Shown in pieces: positions 1 to 5,374 of a stretch of 9,217 nucleotides of DNA (the first letter of the stretch is position 1; each line of letters begins with the position of its first letter). The translations under genes and the position numbers were made by a program. The notes beneath the pieces are model-generated. The model did not search any database and was not told the DNA's origin. It worked only from the letters and a program-made list of their open reading frames with translations. The stretch is from contig JAPOLF010000079.1 in NCBI GenBank assembly GCA_029977305.1, positions 1-9,217 of the forward strand, in the 5' to 3' direction. Source of the stretch: a bacterium (GTDB lineage: Bacteria > Chloroflexota > Chloroflexia > Thermomicrobiales > UBA6265).

Positions 1-327
1 GCCCGCCGTGCGGATCCCATCCGCTTCGAGCAGGTCGAAGATGGTTGGCTGCATCACGACGGGCGATCCCGCCCAGGTCGGCCGCTTCGGGTATCCAAGA
101 TCGCCGAGCGCATTGGTGATCACCCGGTGCCGCGCGGGCGAGACCCCGGTCAGCATCGTCGCGTGGCTGACATAGGTGGCCGCCGGGAGATCACACCAGC
201 CGCCCGTTGGTGCGTACCCGCCCTCTGCGGCGAGAGTCCAGAGGGTCGGTGTCACCTCCGGAAGGAGATACCGGGGGTTGAAGGCATCGATCGAGAGCAT
301 GACGACCCGCGGCGACTGCCCGGTCAT
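1..327 (-). CDS. Alkaline phosphatase superfamily hydrolase (type I phosphodiesterase/nucleotide pyrophosphatase-like), N-terminal part
   Basis: Only the first 109 codons are in the window; the gene continues past base 1. The reading frame is open throughout and starts at an ATG preceded by AAGGAG with a 9-nt spacer. Residues 8-16 (VVMLSIDAF) are the usual first beta strand of the superfamily, with Asp14 the expected metal ligand. Around residues 48-67 comes a PAATYVSHATMLTGVSPARH stretch. This aligns by eye with the nucleophile region of nucleotide pyrophosphatase/phosphodiesterases, where a TFPNH-TLVTG-P..HG pattern carries the nucleophilic threonine; here that would be Thr51, with His55 conserved. 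Such enzymes hydrolyse phosphate mono- or diesters, or C-P bonds in phosphonoacetate hydrolase, using two metal ions. No signal peptide is visible, so it probably acts in the cytoplasm on imported material. It lies 29 bases after the transporter ATPase gene in the same direction, probably as the last visible operon gene. The exact substrate cannot be read from this fragment. Confidence 0.85.
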   Translation of the reverse strand, partial: MTGQSPRVVMLSIDAFNPRYLLPEVTPTLWTLAAEGGYAPTGGWCDLPAATYVSHATMLTGVSPARHRVITNALGDLGYPKRPTWAGSPVVMQPTIFDLLEADGIRTAG

Positions 328-336
328 GGTTCACAT

Positions 337-342
337 CTCCTT
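337..342 (-). promoter_or_regulatory. Ribosome binding site of the phosphatase-superfamily gene
   Basis: The minus strand reads AAGGAG, ending 9 nt before the ATG at 327. It sits in the 29-base gap after the ATPase stop codon and fixes the start of the partial gene. Confidence 0.7.
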
Positions 343-356
343 ATCATCACCGCTGG

Positions 357-1397
357 CTAGTCTGCTGGGAAGACCCGGACATCGGCCGCCGCAACGCGCA
401 CATTGACGGTGGACCCTTGCGTGAACTGCTCCGCTTGTCGGCTCGGCAGGTCGGCGTAGATGCGGGTGGTGGTGCCGTCCGCCTCGACAACAAGGTAGAG
501 GCGCGTCAGCAGGCCTTGGAACATCTTGTTCTCGACCATCGCCTGCTGGTCCTCTCCGGTCATGGAGACAACCACATCCTCCGGCCGGAAGAACGCTGCG
601 ACAGTCGAGGATCCGGCGGGGGCCTGTACGGCGAACGCCTTGCCGAGTCGCGCCATCCCGCCATCAGCTCGGAGTTCCAAGATGTTGCGATTGCCGACGA
701 AGCCGGCGGCGAAGCGCGTGCTCGGATCATCGTAGATCTGCGCCGGCGCCGCGAGTTGCTCGATCTTGCCGGCGTTCATCACCGCGACCCGGTCGGCGAT
801 CGCCATCGCCTCGCCCTGATCGTGGGTCACGTAGACGGCGGTGATCTTCACGAGTTGCTGGATCCGGCGAATCTCGTCGCGGAGACGCGTCCGCACCAGT
901 GCATCGAGTGCGGAGAGCGGCTCGTCGAGCAGGAGCACCGACGGGTTCGCCGCCAACGCCCGCGCCAGCGCGGCACGTTGCTGCTGACCACCAGACACCT
1001 GATTCGGGTAGCGATCGCCTTGCTGCGCAAGCCCCATCAACTCAAGCAACTCGTCGGCGCGGGCGCGGATCGCCTGCTTCGAATCCCCACGCATCTTCAG
1101 GGGGAATCCGACGTTGTCCCGGATCGTCATGTTCGGGAAGAGCACGTAGCTCTGGAAGACCATCCCGATCGGCCGCTTCCGCGCCGGGACGTGGGTCATG
1201 TCGGTGCCGCCGATCTGCACGACGCCACCGTCCGGCTTCTCGAGCCCGGCGATGCTCCGCAGCAGCGTGGTCTTGCCGCACCCCGACGGCCCAAGCAGGG
1301 CGACCAACTCGCCGTCCGCGATCGAGAGCGAGACGTCATCCAGCGCCTTCACAGCGCCATAGTGCTTGCTGATATGCGAGAGGACAACGCTGCTCAT
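357..1397 (-). CDS. ABC transporter ATP-binding protein (spermidine/putrescine, Fe3+, phosphonate-like importer family)
   Basis: This is the 346-residue ATPase of the importer. It couples ATP hydrolysis to transport on the inner face of the membrane. All nucleotide-binding motifs are intact: Walker A GPSGCGKTT (36-44), Q-loop Gln82 in VFQSYVLFPNMT, signature VSGGQ (134-138), Walker B VLLLDE with catalytic Glu159, D-loop SALD, and H-loop His192 in VTHDQ. A C-terminal extension from about residue 240, beginning near FFRPEDV (about 268), fits the TOBE-type regulatory domain of the PotA/FbpC/MalK group; total length is also typical of that group. The ATG overlaps the TGA of the second permease gene (ATGA, 4 bases). 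A GGAG lies 8 nt upstream, within the permease coding end. This points to translational coupling. The substrate cannot be assigned from the ATPase. Confidence 0.96.
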   Translation of the reverse strand: MSSVVLSHISKHYGAVKALDDVSLSIADGELVALLGPSGCGKTTLLRSIAGLEKPDGGVVQIGGTDMTHVPARKRPIGMVFQSYVLFPNMTIRDNVGFPLKMRGDSKQAIRARADELLELMGLAQQGDRYPNQVSGGQQQRAALARALAANPSVLLLDEPLSALDALVRTRLRDEIRRIQQLVKITAVYVTHDQGEAMAIADRVAVMNAGKIEQLAAPAQIYDDPSTRFAAGFVGNRNILELRADGGMARLGKAFAVQAPAGSSTVAAFFRPEDVVVSMTGEDQQAMVENKMFQGLLTRLYLVVEADGTTTRIYADLPSRQAEQFTQGSTVNVRVAAADVRVFPAD

Positions 1398-2239
1398 AGG
1401 TCTTTCTCCGCGGCCATCGCCCGACCGCCCGGGACAGCGAGGCTGACGCGATTCCGGTTGACGTACACGACGCCGATCGAGATCGCGAACAGCACGAGGA
1501 ACATCACGATCGTGAGCACGGCGAGTTTCTCAACTTGCGAGGTGGTGTTGTTGAGGAGATCGAGGCTGTAGAGCGAGACATTCTCGAAGCGTGCCCCGGC
1601 AAGGATCTGGACGAGCGCGAACTCGCCGAAACTCGTCGCGAAGACCAACATGCCGCCTGCAGCCAGTCCGGCGGTTATGTTGGGGATCACCACATGCCGC
1701 AGGATCTGAAACGGCGACGCTCCACAGGTCATCGCCGCCTCGTTCAGGCGAACAACGTGCGCGGCGGACATCGCCCCATCCACCGCCCAGTAGAGGAACG
1801 GGAAGGCGATCGCGGCGTGGCCAAACAGGATGATCCACGGGGTGCCGAGCATCTCCGGGGCGATCCGCCCGGTGAACTTCAGGATGCCGAAGGCGATGAT
1901 GATGAACGGCAAGACGAAGGGAATCGCCGCCGAGAGTTCGGCAAGGATCCGGATCCGCGGATTGCGCACGCGCTGCCAATACACTGCCGGCACGACGATC
2001 AGCACATCGAGGATCAGCACCGCGAACGCCATAAGCACCGTGCGGACGAAGGCGGCACGCAGCCGCTCATCGGCGAATGCCTCACCCCAGTGGCTGGTCG
2101 TCCAGATGTCGGGCAGCACATTCGAGGTCCATCGTCCGGAGAACGAGTAGAAGAGGACTGCGATCATCGGGATGGCGAAGTAGAGCAGGACCAGCAGCAG
2201 GAATGCCCAGCGGCCGATCTTCCCGGCTAGTTGAACCAT
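1394..2239 (-). CDS. ABC transporter permease, second subunit
   Basis: This is a 281-residue integral membrane protein of the binding-protein-dependent permease family, forming half of the transport channel. About six hydrophobic segments can be seen: near residues 12-34, 62-86, 97-121, 134-155, 184-206 and 235-258. The cytoplasmic EAA loop that docks on the ATPase is well preserved (from Glu167, NEAAMTCGAS...IP). I chose the ATG at 2239, giving MVQLAGKIGRWAF directly before the first membrane helix. A longer in-frame reading exists back to 2539, but it lies entirely inside the first permease gene and encodes arginine- and histidine-rich sequence of shadow character. GAGG lies 11 nt before the chosen ATG, so the ribosome site is weak. 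The start overlaps the upstream permease gene by 13 bases, so translation may depend on ribosomes finishing that gene. Confidence 0.93.
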   Translation of the reverse strand: MVQLAGKIGRWAFLLLVLLYFAIPMIAVLFYSFSGRWTSNVLPDIWTTSHWGEAFADERLRAAFVRTVLMAFAVLILDVLIVVPAVYWQRVRNPRIRILAELSAAIPFVLPFIIIAFGILKFTGRIAPEMLGTPWIILFGHAAIAFPFLYWAVDGAMSAAHVVRLNEAAMTCGASPFQILRHVVIPNITAGLAAGGMLVFATSFGEFALVQILAGARFENVSLYSLDLLNNTTSQVEKLAVLTIVMFLVLFAISIGVVYVNRNRVSLAVPGGRAMAAEKDL

Positions 2240-3189
2240 CGCAGCGCCCGCCTCAGCATCCATCGATAGGCCAGCAACGAGGCGCAGGCCATGATCAGCA
2301 GGATCACCGCGAGCACATAGGCCCGCTCTTCCTTGCCCGCGCCGGTGTTGAGCGTGAGCCCGATCTGCAGGGTGATCATCCGCAACTCGCCGGTGGTGCT
2401 CGCCGTGCGCCCGAGGGCGTAGGCGAGGCCGTAGATGCCGATGGTCCACGTGAAGATCAGCAGGCATCCCGCGGCAAGGAATGGCGACAGCACCGGCAGA
2501 CCGATGTATCGCCAGAATTGCCAGCGATTCGCCGAGCACGTCTCAGCCGCCTCCAACCACTCGCCGCGGACGATGGCCATCGCCGGCAGGGTGAGCAGCA
2601 CGAAGAGTGGGACGTTGGTGTATTCATAGGCCATCACCAGACTGGTGAACGACCCGATCTCCGGAGGCACGAAGTTGAGCCCGGTGTTCTGGATGATCAA
2701 CGTGAGCATGCCGAAGGTGCCGAGCGTCGCCATGTAGGCGAACGCCAGCCCGATGCCGCCGAAGTTCGCCGACACGTTCAGCAGCGAGAGCCACACCGAA
2801 CGCTTGCCGGTGAACATCCGCGACACGATCCATGCGAGCGGTCCGCCGATGACCAGAGAGATCAGGGCGCAAATCACACCGAGCCGCACGCTCGTCACGA
2901 CGGCGCGCACGCTCCCCTTGCTCTGCAAGGTGTCGATCCAGTACTCGAGCGTCCAGCCCTGCCAGAACTCTGCGGTCCAGAAGCGGAGATTGGTCGGGTT
3001 GCTGTTGAAGCTGTGGACGACGAGTTCAATCGTCGGCAAGACGAGAAAGAGCAGCGAGAGGATGAGCAACGGGAGGGCTGGCAGCCAAGCTGCCAGCCCA
3101 CCACCGATGCGATCCATCACGCTACGGGATTGCCCTGTGGGAGTGGGCGTCCCGGTGGTGGATTGAAGGGTTGCCCCTTCACTAGCCAC
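2227..3189 (-). CDS. ABC transporter permease, first subunit
   Basis: This 320-residue membrane protein pairs with the following permease to form the channel. It has a polar N-terminus of about 30 residues, then about six hydrophobic segments; the first is around LPALPLLILSLLFLVLP. The EAA loop begins near residue 213 (EAAETCSANRWQFWRYIGLP). The glycine normally found in that loop is replaced by serine (CSA rather than CGA). The start is uncertain. There is no ATG at the expected place; a TTG at 3192 and a GTG at 3189 are adjacent. AGAGG lies 6 nt before the GTG but only 3 nt before the TTG, so I favour GTG. Either start overlaps the end of the binding-protein gene (8 or 11 bases). A perfect GC-rich hairpin lies about 90 nt into the gene and is listed separately. 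Confidence 0.92.
   Translation of the reverse strand: MASEGATLQSTTGTPTPTGQSRSVMDRIGGGLAAWLPALPLLILSLLFLVLPTIELVVHSFNSNPTNLRFWTAEFWQGWTLEYWIDTLQSKGSVRAVVTSVRLGVICALISLVIGGPLAWIVSRMFTGKRSVWLSLLNVSANFGGIGLAFAYMATLGTFGMLTLIIQNTGLNFVPPEIGSFTSLVMAYEYTNVPLFVLLTLPAMAIVRGEWLEAAETCSANRWQFWRYIGLPVLSPFLAAGCLLIFTWTIGIYGLAYALGRTASTTGELRMITLQIGLTLNTGAGKEERAYVLAVILLIMACASLLAYRWMLRRALRWFN
3075..3099 (-). repeat. Perfect 11-bp inverted repeat with 3-nt loop inside the first permease gene
   Basis: The arms GGGCTGGCAGC (3075-3085) and GCTGCCAGCCC (3089-3099) are exact reverse complements around a CAA loop. On the transcribed (minus) strand this is a stable GC-rich stem with a TTG loop. It starts 90 nt downstream of the GTG start and lies inside the codons for the stretch before the first membrane helix (GLAAWLPA). 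No T-run follows it, so it does not look like an intrinsic terminator. It could slow ribosomes, or protect the 3' end of the abundant binding-protein message, but these roles are inference. Confidence 0.55.
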
Positions 3190-4300
3190 CAAGAACCTCT
3201 TCGTCCCACGTCTCGGCGATCTTCTCTGCGCTGATCCCGGTGAAATTCTCGATGACGATGACGTCCTTGTACTGCTCCTCCGGCAGCCAGTTCGCCTTCG
3301 CCTCTTCCGGGAGCTCCATCTTGCCGAGGACGTAGCGGATCGGGCGGGCGCCGAAGCGCGCGAACGCCGCCGCAGCCTCCTCGTCGAGGACGAAGTTGAG
3401 GAACGCCTTGGCAGCGTCCATCGTGGCGCAGTTGTACTTGTTCACGATCAGCGCCGAGGGGGCGTAGATCGAGACACCCGGGATCACCACCTGGGCGTTG
3501 ATCCCTTTCTCCTTGAGCGCATTCACCGCGGCCTGCGCATTGAAGTCGTAGCGCATCCATGCCGCGATCTCGCCCTTCTCCAAGAGGTCAATCGAGGAGT
3601 CGGCTGCGTTGTACTGCTGAATGATCTGCTTGGCGAACTCGATGCCCGGCTCAAAGTTCTCGGCATCGCCGCCATGCGCGTAGTTCCATGCGAGGAAGGT
3701 GGTCTGCGCGGTGCCCGAGGAGCGCGGGTCGCCCGGGCTGCCGACCTTGCCCTTCCACTCCGGGGCGAGCAGGTCATCCCACGTCGCGGGGATGCTCGGT
3801 GCGGCATCGACATTCACCACCAGCGCCGGGACGCCGGCGTAGGTCGCGACCCAACCACCATTGGCGCCGAAGTAGCCTTCGGGCAGATCGGCGGCCAGCG
3901 GCGGCAGGTAATCCGGGGTGACCCCCTTCTCGGTGGCGATCGGGCCGAAGGTCATGCCGATGTCCGCGTAGGTCGCGATCGGGTTGGCCTTCTCGGCATC
4001 GAACTTGGTGATCTCCTCGAGGGAGCTCATGTCGGTGTCGATGTGCTTGCCATCGGTGATCCCGAGTGACGCCTGGAAGGCCTTGAAGACCTCGCCGTAG
4101 TTCGCCCAGTCATCCGGCATGCCGTAGGACGAGAGTTCCTTCGCCTGCTCCGCCGCCTTCGCCATGTCGGGCTCAGCAGACCAGTCGCACTCTTCCTGCG
4201 CGAACGCGGAACCGAGCGACACCCCCGGCACCCAGGAGATCGCGCCGGCAGCAGCGGCCGCCTGCAGAATCCGTCGACGTGTGATGGAACGATCGATCAT
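3182..4300 (-). CDS. ABC transporter extracellular solute-binding protein with Tat-like signal
   Basis: This is a 372-residue substrate-binding protein of the two-lobed periplasmic type that delivers the ligand to the permease pair. The start is well fixed: ATG at 4300 with GAGGAGG 9 nt upstream. The N-terminus SITRRRILQ (5-13), followed by an alanine/glycine-rich segment and AFA-QEE, reads as a twin-arginine signal with cleavage after about Ala34. There is no lipobox cysteine. The mature part contains features of the family 1/PotD/AfuA-like group, such as an IPATWDDLLAPEWKGKVGSPGDP stretch (split here by about residue 195-220) and a C-terminal helix AAKAFLNFVLDEEAAAAFARFGARP. It is the first gene of the importer operon. 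The ligand is not evident; relatives bind polyamines, ferric iron, thiamine or 2-aminoethylphosphonate. The phosphatase gene at the operon end favours a phosphorus-containing ligand, by inference only. Confidence 0.93.
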   Translation of the reverse strand: MIDRSITRRRILQAAAAAGAISWVPGVSLGSAFAQEECDWSAEPDMAKAAEQAKELSSYGMPDDWANYGEVFKAFQASLGITDGKHIDTDMSSLEEITKFDAEKANPIATYADIGMTFGPIATEKGVTPDYLPPLAADLPEGYFGANGGWVATYAGVPALVVNVDAAPSIPATWDDLLAPEWKGKVGSPGDPRSSGTAQTTFLAWNYAHGGDAENFEPGIEFAKQIIQQYNAADSSIDLLEKGEIAAWMRYDFNAQAAVNALKEKGINAQVVIPGVSIYAPSALIVNKYNCATMDAAKAFLNFVLDEEAAAAFARFGARPIRYVLGKMELPEEAKANWLPEEQYKDVIVIENFTGISAEKIAETWDEEVLGG

Positions 4301-4309
4301 CGCGGGGAT

Positions 4310-4316
4310 CCTCCTC
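4310..4316 (-). promoter_or_regulatory. Strong ribosome binding site of the solute-binding protein gene
   Basis: The minus strand reads GAGGAGG, 9 nt before the ATG at 4300. It is the strongest Shine-Dalgarno match in the operon, in line with the need for more binding protein than permease. It excludes the in-frame ATG further upstream near 4354. Confidence 0.75.
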
Positions 4317-4370
4317 GAGTTCACTACGCCTTCGCGACGCACGTTGTCGGTCATGTCCGACGCCGCGAGG

Positions 4371-4384
4371 GTACACCGCTGTAC
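4371..4384. promoter_or_regulatory. 14-bp dyad GTACA-N4-TGTAC, possible operator
   Basis: The sequence GTACACCGCTGTAC has perfect 5-bp arms around four bases. It lies just downstream of the candidate -10 element, where a repressor would block the transcription start. The neighbouring winged-helix regulator is an obvious candidate binder, but nothing in the sequence proves this. Confidence 0.3.
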
Positions 4385-4390
4385 GGGCAG

Positions 4391-4419
4391 ATTGTTAATC
4401 GGATCGTTAAACGCTGCAA
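4391..4419 (-). promoter_or_regulatory. Possible promoter of the transporter operon
   Basis: On the minus strand, TTGCAG (4414-4419) and AACAAT (4391-4396) are separated by 17 bases. They match the sigma-70 consensus at 3 and 4 of 6 positions. This is the only AT-richer patch in the 223-base gap between the regulator stop codon and the binding-protein start. Transcription would begin near 4384, giving an untranslated leader of about 85 nt. Spacing is ideal but the element matches are modest. Confidence 0.35.
4393..4410 (-). promoter_or_regulatory. Tandem TTAAC direct repeat, possible regulator site
   Basis: The minus strand has TTAACG (4405-4410) and TTAACA (4393-4398) as direct repeats with a 12-base period. 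The Bacillus PhoP box is TTAACA-like hexamers in tandem with 4-6 bases between, so a spacing of 6 falls within that description. The pair lies across the spacer and -10 element of the candidate promoter. Two short repeats in an AT-richer patch can arise by chance. Confidence 0.25.
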
Positions 4420-4523
4420 CGGGGTGGCTGGAGCGTCTGACCGCGGGGCAACCGTGGGCGAGTAGGCACGCTGGGCCTCGCCGAGACACGGGGTCGGCAG
4501 CGGGGAGACGGCGCGACCGCTGG

Positions 4524-5156
4524 TTAGCGCGTCCCAGGTCCGAGCGATGCCTCGTAGGCCTCTCGGTAGCGCACGCCGAGCACCAGCGCATCCCGGATCT
4601 GCTGCGGCACGAAGGGCTTCGGGACGACCAGCACGGGCCATTCCGGGGTGCCGTGGAGGGGCGCCAAATCCTCCGCGTAGGCGGTGACGGCGACCAACGG
4701 AGTCGAGGGCCAGCGGCGCCGCGCGGCGCGAATGAACTCCAGCCCGTCGTCGGCGGTCGGCACGTGGACATCGCTCAGGATCATGACGATGTCGGGATCA
4801 GCGGCGAGCAGTTCCATCGCTTCGGCGGTGGTGGTTGCGGTCACCGCCGCGGCACCCACCGCGCTCACGTACTCAGCGAGGACCATGGCGACATCCGGCT
4901 CGTCTTCCAGGACCAACACCTGGGGCCGAGACTGCCGCCGCACGAACGTGCCGCGCCCCTGCTCACGTCGTACCAGCCCCTCGTCCTCGAGACGCTTCAG
5001 CACCTGGCGCATGGTGAGCGGCGCAACGCCGTAGCTCGCCGCGAGATCGGCATGGGAAGGCAACTTGGTGCCTTCCGGCAGATCTTCCCGCAGGATACGC
5101 TGACGCAGTGCCTCAAGCACGCGGTTGGCACGAGGTCCGATTCCGTAGGCGGCCAA
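4524..5156 (-). CDS. GntR-type winged-helix regulator fused to a C-terminal response-regulator receiver domain
   Basis: This 210-residue protein has a reversed and unusual response-regulator layout. Residues about 10-72 are a GntR-like DNA-binding domain: RVLEALRQRI...EGTKLPSHADLAASYGVAPLTMRQVLKRLEDEGLVRREQGRGTFV. Residues about 79-195 are a receiver domain with the full active site: acidic Glu84/Asp85, phospho-acceptor Asp129 in ILSDVHVP, Thr158 in VAVTAY, and Lys180 in VPKPF. The spacings match CheY closely. No GntR effector-binding domain (FCD, UTRA or aminotransferase) is present. The start is inferred: TTG at 5156 has AAGGA 7 nt upstream and places the helix domain near the N-terminus. 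In-frame ATGs at 5225 and 5273 add up to 39 residues of unconserved-looking sequence without a good ribosome site. The gene is divergent from the PAS kinase gene, its likely phospho-donor, and it precedes the transporter operon in the same direction. Confidence 0.88.
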   Translation of the reverse strand: MAAYGIGPRANRVLEALRQRILREDLPEGTKLPSHADLAASYGVAPLTMRQVLKRLEDEGLVRREQGRGTFVRRQSRPQVLVLEDEPDVAMVLAEYVSAVGAAAVTATTTAEAMELLAADPDIVMILSDVHVPTADDGLEFIRAARRRWPSTPLVAVTAYAEDLAPLHGTPEWPVLVVPKPFVPQQIRDALVLGVRYREAYEASLGPGTR

Positions 5157-5374
5157 TGCTCGGTCCTTGCTTGGAAGCGTCCACTCCGGGGAGCGATGGC
5201 AGGACAATAGCACACGGCTTGCCATCCATGGACGCGAATGGCCGCCGTCGCTTGTGCCTCCATCCATGCACACGCACCGAGGCCGGGCGCTGGGTGTCCC
5301 CCACTCCCCATCGGAGCGGCATCAGGGCCGCTGAGGCTTGACGCGCTCCCCCGGGCGCGACACCCTTCCTCACT
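5157..5374. other. Divergent intergenic region between regulator and kinase genes
   Basis: This gap of 218 bases must drive both divergent genes. On the minus side it holds the inverted repeat and TATTGT described separately. On the plus side, TTGACG (5338-5343) resembles a -35 element, but the region 17 bases later (CACCCT) is a poor -10. The kinase GTG is only 9 bases beyond that point and lacks a Shine-Dalgarno sequence, which would suit a leaderless message. The reading frames crossing this gap look like shadows. Confidence 0.5.
5195..5226. promoter_or_regulatory. 7-bp inverted repeat in the divergent promoter region, possible operator
   Basis: GATGGCA (5195-5201) and TGCCATC (5220-5226) are perfect inverted arms 18 bases apart. 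On the minus strand they enclose TATTGT (5204-5209), a possible -10 element for the regulator gene, about 48 bases before the TTG start. No good -35 hexamer is visible at the right distance. A second CCATCCATG copy lies at 5260-5268 (the first is 5222-5230). The location suits autoregulation, but the arms are short. Confidence 0.28.

Larger units (their letters stand above)
4301..4523. other. Intergenic region between the regulator gene and the transporter operon
   Basis: This 223-base gap has no convincing coding frame. It holds the ribosome site, candidate promoter, TTAAC repeat and GTACA dyad listed separately. The regulator-proximal half (about 4420-4523) is GC-rich. It contains only a weak 6-bp inverted repeat (GGCGAG/CTCGCC, 14-base loop, around 4456-4481) without a following T-run, so no clear terminator for the regulator gene is visible. 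Some read-through into the transporter operon is therefore possible. Confidence 0.6.

Noticed and set aside
2240..2539. N-terminal extension of the second permease back to 2539
   Set aside because: It would lie wholly within the first permease gene, encodes non-membrane Arg/His-rich sequence, and the ATG at 2239 sits directly before the first helix.
3075..3099. Reading the permease hairpin as an intrinsic terminator
   Set aside because: No U-tract follows on the transcribed strand and it lies within an intact coding sequence; it is kept only as a possible RNA structure.
417..3234. Long plus-strand open frames opposite the importer genes (417-1571, 1535-2230, 2077-3234)
   Set aside because: The products are low-complexity Arg/Glu/His/Gln-rich shadows of the ATPase and permease genes, whose domains are unmistakable on the minus strand.
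4455..4482. Possible terminator after the regulator gene (GGCGAG/CTCGCC)
   Set aside because: Only six base pairs with a 14-base loop and no following T-run on the minus strand.
4301..4771. N-terminal extension of the binding protein upstream of 4300
   Set aside because: The strong GAGGAGG and the twin-arginine signal fix the start at 4300. The extension would run through the intergenic region and into the regulator gene.
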